From contig SLDS01000191.1 in NCBI GenBank assembly GCA_007125175.1, positions 1 to 48,804 of the forward strand: a stretch of 48,804 nt of DNA, read 5' to 3'. The translations under genes were made by a program, and so were the position numbers. Below, piece after piece: positions 8,225 to 18,371 of the stretch. The stretch comes from Flavobacteriales bacterium (lineage in GTDB: Bacteria; Bacteroidota; Bacteroidia; Flavobacteriales_D; Cryomorphaceae). Under the pieces are notes generated by a model, which saw nothing but the letters and a program-made list of their open reading frames with translations, searched no databases and had not been told where the DNA came from. Position 1 is the first letter of the stretch, and every line of letters starts with the position of its first letter.

Positions 8225-9268
8225 ATGAGAACATTGAGACCTGATACAGAATTGATTTACCGCTGCTTGAACGAAAGGATTCTGGTGCTCGATGGTGCCA
8301 TGGGAACCATGATACAGCAGCATGCCTTGGATGAATCAGATTTTCGCGGGGAGCGATTTCGGCAGCACAGTTTACCACTCAAAGGCAATAATGACCTCTT
8401 GAGCCTCACCCGCCCGGATATCATCTCCTCCATTCACGAAGCTTATTTCGATGCCGGAGCCGATATTGCCGAGACAAATACCTTCAGCAGCACCAGTATA
8501 GCCCAGGCAGACTATGGCCTGGAGTCGGCGGTGTATGACATGAATCTCGCTTCCGCAAAATTGGCTCGCGAAGCCGCTGACGCCTTCACCGCCCGGCAGC
8601 CCGACAAGCCGCGATTTGTGGCGGGATCAATTGGCCCTACCAACCGCACAGCCAGCATGTCGCCCGATGTAAACGATCCCGGATACAGGGCTGTAGACTT
8701 TGATACCCTGCGCGAAGCCTATGCCGAGCAGGCCCGCGCACTGATCGAAGGAGGTGTGCACATGCTCCTTGTCGAAACCGTATTCGACACGCTCAATGCC
8801 AAAGCAGCACTATTTGCCATTCAGGAAGTACTCGATGAGATGGAGCTCGAGATACCCATCATGGTATCGGGCACCATTACGGATGCCAGTGGGCGCACCT
8901 TGAGTGGTCAGACCACAGAAGCCTTTCTCGTCTCCATCGAGCATGTGGACTTGCTATCCATCGGTCTCAATTGTGCACTTGGCGCTGCTCAGCTGCGCCC
9001 TTATATCAAGGTATTGGCCGAGCAAGCTCCTTTTGCCGTAAGCGCCCACCCCAATGCGGGCCTGCCCAATGAATTTGGAGAGTACGATCAGAGCCCCGAA
9101 GAGATGGCCGAAGCCCTCGAAGACTTTCTCAAAGAAGGCTTTCTCAACATTGTAGGGGGTTGCTGCGGCACCAGTCCGGCCCACATAAAGCGCATCGCCG
9201 AGCTCTGCCAAAAGTATGAGCCTCGAAAACATTTTGCCGGAAGGCTCACCCAAAAGATGCTCAAATAA
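8225..9268 (+). CDS. metH: Methionine synthase, homocysteine-binding part of a split MetH
   Basis: A 347-residue protein equal to the N-terminal homocysteine S-methyltransferase module of cobalamin-dependent methionine synthase. GAMGTMIQ near residue 25 opens the barrel. The zinc-binding cysteines that activate homocysteine are C250 (in SIGLNCALG) and C313/C314 (in GGCCGTSP). The protein ends after this module, and the remaining MetH domains are encoded by the next gene, 9 bases downstream in a different frame. A two-gene MetH is typical of Flavobacteriia, so this is a normal arrangement and not a recent frameshift: a stop codon, a spacer and a new ATG separate the parts. The two products must associate to transfer the methyl group from methyl-cobalamin to homocysteine. 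Confidence 0.93.
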   Translation: MRTLRPDTELIYRCLNERILVLDGAMGTMIQQHALDESDFRGERFRQHSLPLKGNNDLLSLTRPDIISSIHEAYFDAGADIAETNTFSSTSIAQADYGLESAVYDMNLASAKLAREAADAFTARQPDKPRFVAGSIGPTNRTASMSPDVNDPGYRAVDFDTLREAYAEQARALIEGGVHMLLVETVFDTLNAKAALFAIQEVLDEMELEIPIMVSGTITDASGRTLSGQTTEAFLVSIEHVDLLSIGLNCALGAAQLRPYIKVLAEQAPFAVSAHPNAGLPNEFGEYDQSPEEMAEALEDFLKEGFLNIVGGCCGTSPAHIKRIAELCQKYEPRKHFAGRLTQKMLK

Positions 9269-9277
9269 GCTGATAAA

Positions 9278-11953
9278 ATGCTGAAGTTAAGCGGGCTTGA
9301 AACCCTTGTCATACGCCCAAAGAGCAATTTTATCAACGTAGGTGAACGCACCAATGTGACTGGTAGCCGTCGATTTTTGCGGCTCATACAAGAAGACAAT
9401 TACGAGGAGGCGGTGGAAATAGCCCTCGAACAGGTGCGCGGGGGCGCACAGATACTCGATGTGAATATGGATGAGGGCATGCTCGATGGCGAAAAGGCCA
9501 TGGTGCGCTTCCTCAATCTGATAGCAGCTGAGCCCGAAATAGCCCGGGTGCCCGTAATGATAGACAGTTCCAAGTGGAGCATCATCGAGGCCGGGCTGAA
9601 ATGCGTGCAAGGCAAGGCCGTGGTTAATTCCATCAGCCTCAAAGGGGGTGAGGAAGAGTTTATTGCACAGGCTGACCGCCTGCGCCGCTACGGGGCAGCT
9701 GTGGTGGTCATGGCTTTTGATGAGAAGGGGCAGGCCGACAATTATGAGCGCCGCATCGAGATATGCCAACGCTCCTATGATTTGCTCACGAATAAAGTGG
9801 GCTTCCCGCCGGAGGATATCATCTTCGATCCCAATATCTTTCCTGTAGCCACAGGTATGGAAGAGCACCGCAGCAATGCCTTGGATTTTTTCAAAGCGAC
9901 CAGCTGGATCAAATCACAGCTCCCCGGTGCCAAGGTAAGTGGCGGGGTGAGCAATGTGTCTTTTTCCTTTCGAGGCAATCAGTTGGTGCGCGAGGCCATG
10001 CACAGCGCCTTTCTCTACCACGGCATCAAGGCCGGGATGGACATGGGTATCGTCAATCCCACCATGCTGGGCGTATACGATGAGATAGAAGCCGAACTCC
10101 TGGAGCGGGTGGAAGACGTATTGCTCGATCGGCGCGATGACAGCACGGAGCGCTTGCTCGAATTTGCCGAAAGGCTTAAAGGTCAAAGCAATAAAACCGC
10201 TGAAAAAGAGGAGGAATGGCGAGGTCTGCCTGTGGGTCAAAGGTTGAGCCATGCCTTGGTGAAGGGCATAGACCGCTACATCGAAAGCGACACCGAAGAA
10301 GCACGCCTGCAGCACGATAGGCCCCTGCAAGTGATAGAGGGCCCGCTGATGGATGGCATGAACGTGGTGGGTGACCTCTTTGGCTCGGGCAAAATGTTTC
10401 TACCCCAAGTGGTGAAAAGTGCCCGGGTGATGAAAAAGGCTGTGGCCTACCTCCTGCCATACATAGAGGCCGATAAAGCCAAATATCAGGATCATTCTGC
10501 TGCGGGTAAGATACTGCTGGCCACCGTAAAAGGCGATGTACACGATATTGGCAAAAACATTGTCGGCGTGGTGCTTGCCTGCAATAATTACCAAGTGATC
10601 GACCTCGGTGTGATGGTGCCCGCCGAAAAAATCATCGAAAGAGCGCTTGAAGAAAAGGTGGATATCATCGGCCTGAGCGGCCTTATCACCCCCAGCCTGG
10701 AAGAGATGGTGAATGTGGCCCGTGAGATGGAACGCGTAGGGCTCGAGATTCCTCTGCTCATAGGCGGTGCCACCACCTCAAGGGTGCACACAGCCGTGAA
10801 AATTGAAAAGCACTACAGCCGCAGCCAGGCCGTACACGTGCTTGACGCCTCCCGATCGGTGACCGTGGTGGAGCGGCTCCTGAGCAAAGATCGCGGTGAT
10901 TACATCGGCGAAATCCGCAAGGAATACGAGAAAATACGCTTTCACCACGCCAATAAGGAAGGCCGCAAGCAATACCTGAGCCTTGACGAGGCGCGCAAGA
11001 ACCGCTACAAAATTGAATGGGAAAAGGAGCCCCCGGCCATGGAGCCAAAGCACTTGGGAATCTACACTTTTGATGATTATTCCCTCCGCGAGATTGCGGC
11101 CTATATCGATTGGACACCCTTCTTCCAGACTTGGGACCTGCACGGGCGCTTTCCGCGAATTCTCGATGATGAGGTGGTGGGCACAGAAGCCAGGAAACTC
11201 TACAAAGAGGCCGGAGAGATGCTCAAGGAGCTCATCACGAACAAATGGCTCAAGGCCAAGGCTGTAGTGGGTGTTTGGCCCGCCAATACCGTAGATCATG
11301 ACAGCATTGAGGTCTATGATCCACAGAATCCGGAGCGGGTAGTCCACCGCTTTGAATGCATGCGGCAGCAGAGCAAAAAGGCGGCCGGCCAGCCCAATTA
11401 TTGCCTGTCCGATTTTGTGGCGCCCAAGGCAAGCGGCCGCAGGGACTATATCGGCGGCTTTGCTGTAACGGCAGGCCTAGGCATCGAGCAGCATCTGGAG
11501 CGCTATAGAGCTGCCCACGATGACTATTCCATCATCATGCTCAAAGCCCTCGCCGATCGACTGGCAGAGGCCTATGCCGAGCTCATGCACGAGAAGGTGC
11601 GCAAAGATATTTGGGGATATGCACCCAGCGAAAATCTGAGCAATGATGAGCTCATTGCCGAGAAGTACAAGGGAATACGACCCGCGCCGGGATATCCCGC
11701 CTGCCCCGATCACACTGAGAAGCCCGGACTCTTTGGCATGCTCGAGGCCGAAAAGCAGACTGGAATTTCATTGACCGAGACCTATGCCATGCAACCGGCT
11801 GCTTCTGTGAGTGGTCTCTACTATGCCTCCGCCCATAGCCGCTACTTCGGTGTGGGTCGCATTGGCAAGGATCAGGTGGAAAGCATGGCCGCCCGCAAGC
11901 AAATGCCCTTTGAAGAGATGGAGCGCTGGCTGGCTAGCAATCTCAATTATTGA
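9278..11953 (+). CDS. metH: Methionine synthase, folate/cobalamin/reactivation part of a split MetH
   Basis: An 891-residue protein with the remaining MetH modules in order: a pterin-binding barrel (about 15-280, opening with [13 protein letters not shown] and containing DVNMDEGML and VMIDSSKW), a cobalamin-binding helical cap and Rossmann domain (about 310-540) with the axial ligand motif [11 protein letters not shown] where H422 would coordinate cobalt, then the SAM-binding reactivation domain (about 560-891) with [12 protein letters not shown] near the C-terminus. It takes the methyl group from 5-methyltetrahydrofolate and passes it via cobalamin to homocysteine held by the upstream gene product; the C-terminal domain rescues oxidised cobalamin using flavodoxin-type electrons and SAM. 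No metF follows; the next gene is unrelated. Confidence 0.95.
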   Translation: MLKLSGLETLVIRPKSNFINVGERTNVTGSRRFLRLIQEDNYEEAVEIALEQVRGGAQILDVNMDEGMLDGEKAMVRFLNLIAAEPEIARVPVMIDSSKWSIIEAGLKCVQGKAVVNSISLKGGEEEFIAQADRLRRYGAAVVVMAFDEKGQADNYERRIEICQRSYDLLTNKVGFPPEDIIFDPNIFPVATGMEEHRSNALDFFKATSWIKSQLPGAKVSGGVSNVSFSFRGNQLVREAMHSAFLYHGIKAGMDMGIVNPTMLGVYDEIEAELLERVEDVLLDRRDDSTERLLEFAERLKGQSNKTAEKEEEWRGLPVGQRLSHALVKGIDRYIESDTEEARLQHDRPLQVIEGPLMDGMNVVGDLFGSGKMFLPQVVKSARVMKKAVAYLLPYIEADKAKYQDHSAAGKILLATVKGDVHDIGKNIVGVVLACNNYQVIDLGVMVPAEKIIERALEEKVDIIGLSGLITPSLEEMVNVAREMERVGLEIPLLIGGATTSRVHTAVKIEKHYSRSQAVHVLDASRSVTVVERLLSKDRGDYIGEIRKEYEKIRFHHANKEGRKQYLSLDEARKNRYKIEWEKEPPAMEPKHLGIYTFDDYSLREIAAYIDWTPFFQTWDLHGRFPRILDDEVVGTEARKLYKEAGEMLKELITNKWLKAKAVVGVWPANTVDHDSIEVYDPQNPERVVHRFECMRQQSKKAAGQPNYCLSDFVAPKASGRRDYIGGFAVTAGLGIEQHLERYRAAHDDYSIIMLKALADRLAEAYAELMHEKVRKDIWGYAPSENLSNDELIAEKYKGIRPAPGYPACPDHTEKPGLFGMLEAEKQTGISLTETYAMQPAASVSGLYYASAHSRYFGVGRIGKDQVESMAARKQMPFEEMERWLASNLNY

Positions 11954-12065
11954 GCATAGAGATGGAATGCTTCGAGTTGCCCGGATTTTATGCACTTGAA
12001 GACCATCTTTGGAACGGTTGTTGAAATCAATGCCCGAGGATGGATGCTCTTAGCAAGCCTTTGGC

Positions 12066-12073
12066 TATTTTAG
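12066..12073 (+). promoter_or_regulatory. Possible -7 element of the OmpA-family gene
   Basis: TATTTTAG followed by CGCC is one base off TAnnTTTG and lies 23 bases before the ATG at 12097, a normal distance for a short leader. No clear -33 TTG is seen at the usual spacing, so this is a weak call. Confidence 0.3.
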
Positions 12074-12096
12074 CGCCGCGATACGGTAGAGGTTTT

Positions 12097-13353
12097 ATGC
12101 ACATTTTTCTTCGTTTGCTCTTGATTGCTTGCCTCGTGCTGCCTTATGGGCTCTACGCACAGAATAAGCCCGTGCAGCTCGGCAAGACAGCTTCTGACTG
12201 CATAGGTGCTCTGATGATCAACGACACTGTGGTGGGGCCGGTGTACTCACCGCCGGGCTACGGCAACAAGCTCGAGATATATGGCTACGAGCTCGGAGAT
12301 CCTTTTTTCATTCAGCGCGAGCACAATACTGTTTGGTATAAGTTTCGCGCGCCTTACGATGCCGTGTTTACCTTCGACCTCATACCCGAGGTGAAGGAGG
12401 ATGATTTTGACTTCATGCTATTCCTCTACGACGGCCCCAACTTTTGCAAGGATGTAGCCGAAGGACGAAAAATACCCGTGCGCACCAATATTTCGAGGAA
12501 AAACATCTATGTGGATGGGCGCACCGGTCTTGCCGAGGATGCAGTCGAGGAGTACGTGCCATCGGGGCCGGGGAGCTCTTACAGTCGGGCCCTGCGGGTG
12601 CGCAAGGGTGATTTGCTCTATCTGCTGGTCGACAATCCCTTTCGGGAAAATAAGGGACACAGCGTCTATCTGCGTTGGCGCAGAACCAGTGAAAAGGAGG
12701 TGCCCCGAGAGGTGGAGGAACCAGAAAAGCCCTACCATTCGCCCATGCGAAAGCTTCGTGTGAATGTGATAGACAAGGAGAGCAAAGACCTCATCGCTGC
12801 CAATATTCAGGTAGAGGGATTGCCGGACTCAGTGCAGTCCAGTTTTCCAGCAGTAAGTGAGGTAATGATGGATGTGGTGAGCTACCGCACCTACCAAATC
12901 AATGTGGTGCGTAAAGGCTATTTGCTGGCATTTGAAACCTTTATCCCGAAGAATGACTCGCTCTACGAACTTGTCATTCCGATTAAGAAGATGGCGCTTG
13001 GAGATCGCATCAACTTGACCAATATCAAGTTTGACAGCGATAAAACCGATATTCTCGAAAAGAGTAAGCCCGCATTGGAGCAGCTGAGCAACTTCATGCG
13101 CGAAAACCCCAATGTACATATCGAAATACAGGGCCATGTGAATGGAGAGTCGAGACGGAATAAACGCAAGTACCGAAAGCTCTCTGCAGCCAGGGCCAAG
13201 GCGATATACAGCGAATTAATCGATAGGGGTATTGACAAGTCCCGACTTACTTTTCAGGGCTATGGCAATTCCAAAATGATCTTTCCCAATCCGGTAAACA
13301 ATAGGCAGGCCGAGGCCAATCGGCGGGTGGAAGCTGAGGTCAGGAGCTTATAA
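12097..13353 (+). CDS. OmpA-family periplasmic/outer-membrane protein with N-terminal beta-rich domain
   Basis: A 418-residue exported protein. The ATG at 12097 is chosen because it opens directly on a signal peptide (MHIFLRLLLIACLVLPYGLYAQ); an in-frame ATG at 12040 would add 19 residues before it. Residues about 25-205 form a beta-rich domain with a 'TVWYKFRAPYDAVFTFDL...DFDFMLFLYDG' pattern, like the bacterial pre-peptidase-type domains found in Bacteroidota surface proteins. A middle segment (about 220-305) resembles a carboxypeptidase-regulatory or PEGA-like fold. The C-terminal 110 residues are an OmpA-like peptidoglycan-binding domain (INLTNIKFDSDKTDI..., then LSAARAKAIYSELIDRGI with the conserved Arg). 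It probably tethers the outer membrane or a surface structure to peptidoglycan. The partner is unknown. Confidence 0.8.
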   Translation: MHIFLRLLLIACLVLPYGLYAQNKPVQLGKTASDCIGALMINDTVVGPVYSPPGYGNKLEIYGYELGDPFFIQREHNTVWYKFRAPYDAVFTFDLIPEVKEDDFDFMLFLYDGPNFCKDVAEGRKIPVRTNISRKNIYVDGRTGLAEDAVEEYVPSGPGSSYSRALRVRKGDLLYLLVDNPFRENKGHSVYLRWRRTSEKEVPREVEEPEKPYHSPMRKLRVNVIDKESKDLIAANIQVEGLPDSVQSSFPAVSEVMMDVVSYRTYQINVVRKGYLLAFETFIPKNDSLYELVIPIKKMALGDRINLTNIKFDSDKTDILEKSKPALEQLSNFMRENPNVHIEIQGHVNGESRRNKRKYRKLSAARAKAIYSELIDRGIDKSRLTFQGYGNSKMIFPNPVNNRQAEANRRVEAEVRSL

Positions 13354-13417
13354 AACCTTCTATACCTCGCAGCTTACCGCTTGTACTTTTCGATTCGCTG
13401 CCTTTTTGTCCTTAATC

Positions 13418-13425
13418 TATCTTTA
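13418..13425 (+). promoter_or_regulatory. Near-consensus -7 element upstream of tolC
   Basis: TATCTTTA followed by CCCTGC differs from TAnnTTTG at the last base and lies 17 bases before the ATG at 13443 in an 89-base intergenic gap. No TTG is at 17-23 bases. It is a plausible start for the tolC-macA-tsaB transcript. Confidence 0.4.
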
Positions 13426-13442
13426 CCCTGCAAAGTATTCTC

Positions 13443-14882
13443 ATGATGAAAGTATTTAGCTCCATCCTCTCTCTGCTCGCTCTGACGATGCTATGTAATG
13501 TTCATGCCCAGGATTACTGGGATTTGCAGCGTTGCATCGACTACGCTTTTCAAAACAATATTGTGGTACAACAGACCCGTGTAGGGATCGATCGCTCTGA
13601 AATCAATCGGGATCAAAGCCGCTACGAACTCCTGCCCACCTTCAATGCCGGCGCCAATCACGGTTACAATTGGGGCCAGCGTATCGACCCCTTTACCAAC
13701 CAGTTTGCCTCCGAACGGGTGCGCAGTAACAACTTTTTCGTCGGCACCAATGTGGACGTTTTCAACGGCTTCAACCGCATGAAAACCATGAAGCAGACCG
13801 AGGAAGAGTTGGCGGCATCACGCTACGATTATGAGCGCATTCTCAATGACATTTCCATGCAAATAGCGCTGGCCTATCTGCAGGTATTGCTCAATAAGGA
13901 GAATGTAAAGATCAGCCAAAACCAGGTGGATATCACCAAAAAGCAGTCCGACCGAATGAAGCAATTGGTCGATGCGGGTGCCGAACCTCTGGGCAGTTAC
14001 TACGACCTGCTGAGCCAGCAGGCCCAGGAGGAGCTCACTCTGGTGAACAATGAAAACGCCGTGATTCTCTCGAGGCTCAGCCTGATGCAGTTGCTCCAGC
14101 TTTCGCAAAATGAGGCTCCAGATTTTGAAGTGGTTACGCCAGAATTTGATGATGTGGGCATTGAATTGATCGCCAATACCTCGGAAGACATTTATCTGCG
14201 GGCGAAGAGCAGCATGCCCGAAGTGAAAGCCGCCGATAGCCGACGCAGGGCGGCCGAGTTTGCTCTGGATGCCAGCCGTGGCCTGCTCTACCCAACCATT
14301 TCCTTGAGCGGCGCCATAGGAACCGGATATTCGGGTATCAATCAGGAACCGGCGGGAGACCCCTCCTTCGATTTTATTCCCATTGGTACCGTAGTGGGCA
14401 CCGGTCAGGTGGTGCAATCCATCATCCCGCAGCCCATCATCGACGACTTCCGCACCAAATCCTTTCAGGATCAAATGAGCGATAACTTCAACCAGAACGT
14501 TTTTGTGAACCTCTCCATACCCATCTTCAATGGTTTGGGAGCCCGCTCAAACATGAATAGGGCCAAGATCAATCAAATCGAAGCTGACCTCAACTACAGC
14601 GATGTTACCAACCAGTTGCGCTTCAATGTAGAGCAGGCTTATGCAGATGCCCGAGCTGCGCTCAATAGCTATATGGCTGCCAAAAAGGCCGTAGAAGCCC
14701 TTGCCGAATCTTTCAAGTATGCGGAGATTCGTTACCAGCAAAGTGTAATCAACGTGGTAGATTACAACAACATCAAAACCCAATATACCAACGCTCAGTC
14801 CAATTTGGTCAATGCCAAATACGACTTCGTTTTTCGTTCCAAAATACTCGATTTCTACCTCGGAAACCCTATCAGCTTCTGA
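13443..14882 (+). CDS. TolC-family outer-membrane efflux protein
   Basis: A 479-residue protein with a signal peptide (cleavage near NVHAQD) and the two-fold repeated helical structure of the outer-membrane efflux family. The first repeat opens with WDLQRCIDYAFQNNIVVQQ, the usual TolC N-terminal pattern, and contains helices rich in Gln/Asn/Glu. The second repeat begins near residue 260 (SSMPEVKAADSRRRAAEFALDASRG) and ends with VEALAESFKYAEIRYQQSVINVVDYNNIKTQYTNAQSNLVNAKYDF. TolC proteins form a trimeric channel through the outer membrane and periplasm. The adaptor gene 30 bases downstream is the expected partner; the inner-membrane pump is not encoded here. Confidence 0.92.
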   Translation: MMKVFSSILSLLALTMLCNVHAQDYWDLQRCIDYAFQNNIVVQQTRVGIDRSEINRDQSRYELLPTFNAGANHGYNWGQRIDPFTNQFASERVRSNNFFVGTNVDVFNGFNRMKTMKQTEEELAASRYDYERILNDISMQIALAYLQVLLNKENVKISQNQVDITKKQSDRMKQLVDAGAEPLGSYYDLLSQQAQEELTLVNNENAVILSRLSLMQLLQLSQNEAPDFEVVTPEFDDVGIELIANTSEDIYLRAKSSMPEVKAADSRRRAAEFALDASRGLLYPTISLSGAIGTGYSGINQEPAGDPSFDFIPIGTVVGTGQVVQSIIPQPIIDDFRTKSFQDQMSDNFNQNVFVNLSIPIFNGLGARSNMNRAKINQIEADLNYSDVTNQLRFNVEQAYADARAALNSYMAAKKAVEALAESFKYAEIRYQQSVINVVDYNNIKTQYTNAQSNLVNAKYDFVFRSKILDFYLGNPISF

Positions 14883-14912
14883 GAAGGCTAGCCACCCGAC
14901 AACAATATTTCA

Positions 14913-16250
14913 ATGAAACCTACTCAAAAACGCCTCCTTTGGATCGCAGTAATCGCGATCGTGGTCATCGTGATTGCTGCCATTGTAAAAAACCGTTCTT
15001 CCAAGGCCGTGGAAGTATATACCGCCAAAGCCAGTGTGCGCACCATTGTTGAAACCGTGATCGCCAATGGCAAGATACAGCCCGAAACAGAGGTAGTAAT
15101 TTCCTCGGAAGTATCTGGTAAAATCCTTGAACTTCCTTTCAAAGAAGGTGACAAGGTGGAAGAAGGCGATTTGCTGGTGAAGATCAATCCCGATTTGGCG
15201 CAAGCCGCTCTGGATCGGGCCATCGCCACCCTCAACAATGCCAAGGCGAATGAGGCCAACGCGGATGCGCGCCTCATCCAGGCCAAAGCCCAATTTCGCA
15301 ACAGCAAGATCAACTATGAGCGCAATAAACGGCTCTACGAGAATGATGCCATCTCCCGCGCCGAATACGACAATATCCTTGCCAATTACGAATCGGCCGA
15401 GGGTGAAGTGTTGGCAGCAGAGCAGGCCCTCAAAGCCGCAGCCTACTCGGTGGAGTCGGCAGCTGCCACGGTAAAGGAATCGCGCGACTCTTACTCCCGC
15501 ACCACGATCTATGCGCCCATGAGCGGCACAGTATCCAGCCTGAGCGCCGAAGTGGGTGAGCAGGTGGTGGGAGCCATGCAGATGACGGGTACCGAAATCA
15601 TGCGGGTGGCCAATCTCGAGGTGATGGAGGTGCTGGTAGATGTGAACGAAAGTGATATTGTGCGCGTGAACTTTGGCGATACGGCCTTGATCGAAGTGGA
15701 TGCTTATGTGAACCGCAAGTTTGAAGGTATCGTCACTGAGATTGCCAATTCTGCCAAATCTGCCGGGGTGGCTGCGGATCAAGTGACCAATTTTGAGGTG
15801 AAAGTCCGCATTTTGGAAGCCTCTTACAGTGATTTGATTGCCAAGTCGCGCAGTGGCCTTGCACCTTTTCGTCCGGGCATGAATGCCACCGTGGAGATAC
15901 AGACAGAAAAGAAGGAAAATGTACTCAGTGTGCCGATCGAGAGCATAGCCAGCCGCACGGATACCAGCAGCCAGCGAAAGCGCTCAACCGTGGAGCAGAT
16001 ATTGGGCGACAGCGGCGATGACCGAGATGAGCGCTTTACTGTGGCCTTCGTGGTGCAAGGAGGAGAGGCCCAGGTGAGGGTGGTCACCACCGGCATTCAA
16101 GACGACCGATATATCGAAGTGATCGATGGCTTAGAGGTGGATGATGAAGTGATCGCAGGACCCTACGACCTCGTATCTCAAAAGCTCATTCCGGGAGAGG
16201 AGGTCAAAGTGACGACCCGATCGGAACTTTACGGGCAGAAGAAACGCTGA
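14913..16250 (+). CDS. MacA/RND-type periplasmic adaptor (HlyD family)
   Basis: A 445-residue membrane fusion protein that links an inner-membrane transporter to a TolC channel. It has an N-terminal membrane anchor (about 8-25), a lipoyl-like half (ISSEVSGKILELPFKEGDKVEEGDLLVKI at about 65-92), a long alpha-helical hairpin rich in Ala/Asn/Glu (about 95-195), the second lipoyl half (TTIYAPMSGTVSSLSAEVGEQV), a beta-barrel domain and a C-terminal membrane-proximal domain ending near VTTRSELYGQ. The segment at about 355-375 is Arg/Asp/Ser-rich and probably a flexible loop. The family would usually be followed by a MacB-type ABC pump or an RND pump, but here the next gene is tsaB, so the pump must be elsewhere. 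Confidence 0.9.
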   Translation: MKPTQKRLLWIAVIAIVVIVIAAIVKNRSSKAVEVYTAKASVRTIVETVIANGKIQPETEVVISSEVSGKILELPFKEGDKVEEGDLLVKINPDLAQAALDRAIATLNNAKANEANADARLIQAKAQFRNSKINYERNKRLYENDAISRAEYDNILANYESAEGEVLAAEQALKAAAYSVESAAATVKESRDSYSRTTIYAPMSGTVSSLSAEVGEQVVGAMQMTGTEIMRVANLEVMEVLVDVNESDIVRVNFGDTALIEVDAYVNRKFEGIVTEIANSAKSAGVAADQVTNFEVKVRILEASYSDLIAKSRSGLAPFRPGMNATVEIQTEKKENVLSVPIESIASRTDTSSQRKRSTVEQILGDSGDDRDERFTVAFVVQGGEAQVRVVTTGIQDDRYIEVIDGLEVDDEVIAGPYDLVSQKLIPGEEVKVTTRSELYGQKKR

Positions 16251-16251
16251 A

Positions 16252-16941
16252 GTGGCCTTGCTGCTTTGCATAGAGACCACGACCAAATCCTGCTCAGTAT
16301 GCCTGGTGCAGGACAGAAAGCCCATTGCCCTGCACGAAGATCACAGTGATTCTTACTCCCATGCCGAGCAATTGCATGTATTTATCGAGCAATGCCTCAG
16401 CGAAGCCTCCTTGGGCTATTCCGATCTGCATGCCATTGCGGTGAGTGAGGGGCCGGGATCCTATACCGGCCTGCGCATCGGGGTTTCAGCGGCCAAGGGC
16501 TTGGCCTATGCGCTCTCCATTCCCATGATTGCCGTGAGCCCACTGCAATCGCTGGCCGCGCTGGTGCATAGCAAGATAGCAAATGAGGCCATGCTACTGC
16601 CCATGATTGATGCACGCCGCATGGAGGTGTATTGCGCGGGCTACAGGCAGGATTTGAAACCCATCTTTCCAACCAGGGCAGAGATTGTAGAGCCCGATAG
16701 CTTTCCGGAGGCTAAGGCTTTTCCGCTTTGCTATTTTTTTGGTGATGGAGCGGATAAGTGCGCTGCTCTCTTTGCCGAAAGGCCGGCTCTGCACCTCATC
16801 CCTGAGGTGAAGGCCTCGGCTGCGGGGATGGCGGCTCTGGCAGCAGATGCATTCGAGCGTGGGCAATTTGTCGACACAGCTTATTTCGAGCCCTTTTACC
16901 TCAAAGATTTTGTAGCGGGCAAAGCCAAGCAGAAGCCCTGA
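16252..16941 (+). CDS. tsaB: tRNA threonylcarbamoyladenosine biosynthesis protein TsaB
   Basis: A 229-residue protein of the ASKHA-fold TsaB family, the dimerisation partner of TsaD in making N6-threonylcarbamoyladenosine at position 37 of tRNAs that read ANN codons. The N-terminal strand pattern LLLCIETTTKSCSVCLVQD and the core motif SEGPGSYTGLRIGVSAAKGLAYAL (about 63-87) are clear. The start is GTG at 16252, one base after the stop codon of the adaptor gene, so the two are translationally coupled. The length is normal. It converges with the hemN gene, whose stop codon is 56 bases away. Confidence 0.93.
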   Translation: MALLLCIETTTKSCSVCLVQDRKPIALHEDHSDSYSHAEQLHVFIEQCLSEASLGYSDLHAIAVSEGPGSYTGLRIGVSAAKGLAYALSIPMIAVSPLQSLAALVHSKIANEAMLLPMIDARRMEVYCAGYRQDLKPIFPTRAEIVEPDSFPEAKAFPLCYFFGDGADKCAALFAERPALHLIPEVKASAAGMAALAADAFERGQFVDTAYFEPFYLKDFVAGKAKQKP

Positions 16942-16997
16942 GGGGCAATGGACGCGCAGAATCCCGCCGCTTTTCCTCGACGGCATCGAGAATAGAC

Positions 16998-18371
16998 TCA
17001 AATCGCTGTTGCAAAACGCTTTTGATCGGAGGCCTCGAGTAGGTCTTTGTCGATGGCGGCGCAGATATTGCGCACCAGGATTTTTCCGGCTTCCTTTACA
17101 CGGATTCCCTCTGCATCCAGCTCAATTAATCCATCCAATTCCAGAGGTGTGAGGCGTTTGCGGCAGCTCTCCATATAGGCTTTTTCAGCCTCGTTATCAT
17201 CCTTCCAAGAGCTGCGATGCAGGCACATGAGCGAAAGAATTTTGCCTGCGATGTATTTCTCCTGCTCGCTCAATAAGTGCCCCTTGGCAATGGGCAATTT
17301 GCCCTGTTTTATCCGATCGAGATAAGCTTCTACCGTTTTGACATTTTGCGCGTAAGCGCTGCCCGTCTCACTGATGGCTGAGACCCCCAATGCCAGTAGC
17401 ATCTCCGAACGTACATCGTTGTAGCCCATGAAGTTTCGGTGAATGCTCTCATTTCGGTAGGCCTGGTAGAGGCTATCTTGAGGCAGGGCGAAGTGGTCGA
17501 GGCCAATTTGCTCATAGCCCGCATTGAGCAGGGCTATTCGCGCCATTTCAAAGAGATTGAGCCTTTCTGCTGCTCCCGGCAGATCGGATTCGCTGTAAGC
17601 GCGTTGGCCAGGATGCTTCCAGGGCACATGCGCATATCCGTAAAGCGCGATGCGGTCGGGCCGCATGCTGCACACTTGGGCCAGCGTTTCCGCAAAAGAG
17701 GTGCTGCTCTGAAAAGGCAAGCCATACACCAGATCAAAATTGATGGAGCGATATCCCTCGCTGCGGGCTGTATCACACACCCGCTGTACATCTTCCGGAC
17801 TTTGCCATCTGTGTATGGCCTTTTGCACTACAGGGTCAAAATCTTGCACGCCGAGGCTGAGACGGTCAAAGCCGCATTTGCGCAGGGTCTTCAGGTGCTC
17901 GGGGCTGGTATTGGCAGGGTGGGCCTCAAAGCTGAATGAAGCACCTTCACCCGGATATCCACGACGCATCAGGCCTTTTATGAGGCGTTCTAACTGCTGC
18001 GGAGCAAAGAAGGTCGGTGTGCCTCCCCCAAGATGAATCTCCCGAATCGGGATTTTTGAAGCTTCGGCTTGGTTGGCAGTCAGAATTTCTGAGTACATGT
18101 CCCACTCCTTGATCAAGGCATCGATATAGGGGCCCTCTACAGCATGATTGACCGTGATGCGCGTATTGCAGGCACAATAGGTGCAAAGGCTCTCGCAGTA
18201 AGGCAAGTGTATATACAATGATAGGCCTTGTTCTGCAATTTTGCCGTAGGCTTGCACGAGTCGTTGGATGTAGGCCTCCTGTTCGAATGCGGCTTCATTC
18301 CAATGGGGTACTGTGGGATAACTGGTATACCGAGGTACCGGCAGGCTGTATTTTTCTATGAGCTTTTTCAT
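16998..18371 (-). CDS. hemN: Oxygen-independent coproporphyrinogen III oxidase (radical SAM)
   Basis: A 457-residue radical-SAM enzyme that decarboxylates coproporphyrinogen III to protoporphyrinogen IX without oxygen. The iron-sulfur motif CX3CX2CXC is at C59, C63, C66 and C68 (within PYCESLCTYCACNT). Other family marks are HLGGGTPTFF, SFEAHPANTS, LSLGVQDFDP and INFDLVYGLPFQS. The start is the ATG at 18371, which overlaps the SafE-like stop codon as ATGA; a longer open frame to 18659 reads antisense through that gene and is not used. It is the last gene of the cbb3 cluster, which makes sense because haem is needed under the low-oxygen conditions in which cbb3 oxidase works. Confidence 0.95.
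   Translation of the reverse strand: MKKLIEKYSLPVPRYTSYPTVPHWNEAAFEQEAYIQRLVQAYGKIAEQGLSLYIHLPYCESLCTYCACNTRITVNHAVEGPYIDALIKEWDMYSEILTANQAEASKIPIREIHLGGGTPTFFAPQQLERLIKGLMRRGYPGEGASFSFEAHPANTSPEHLKTLRKCGFDRLSLGVQDFDPVVQKAIHRWQSPEDVQRVCDTARSEGYRSINFDLVYGLPFQSSTSFAETLAQVCSMRPDRIALYGYAHVPWKHPGQRAYSESDLPGAAERLNLFEMARIALLNAGYEQIGLDHFALPQDSLYQAYRNESIHRNFMGYNDVRSEMLLALGVSAISETGSAYAQNVKTVEAYLDRIKQGKLPIAKGHLLSEQEKYIAGKILSLMCLHRSSWKDDNEAEKAYMESCRKRLTPLELDGLIELDAEGIRVKEAGKILVRNICAAIDKDLLEASDQKRFATAI

Noticed and set aside
10778-11347. A 189-codon frame antisense to metH
   Set aside because: It is a shadow of the well-supported MetH reading frame, with no recognisable motif.
8225-11953. MetH broken by a frameshift
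   Set aside because: A proper stop codon, a 9-base spacer and a new ATG separate intact domain boundaries; split MetH is usual in Flavobacteriia.
11962-12024. A 20-codon frame after metH
   Set aside because: Too short, no conserved pattern and no regulatory sequence; probably chance.
16976-16990. CTCGA/TCGAG inverted repeat between tsaB and hemN
   Set aside because: The arms are only 5 bp and no T-run follows on either strand; too weak to call a terminator.
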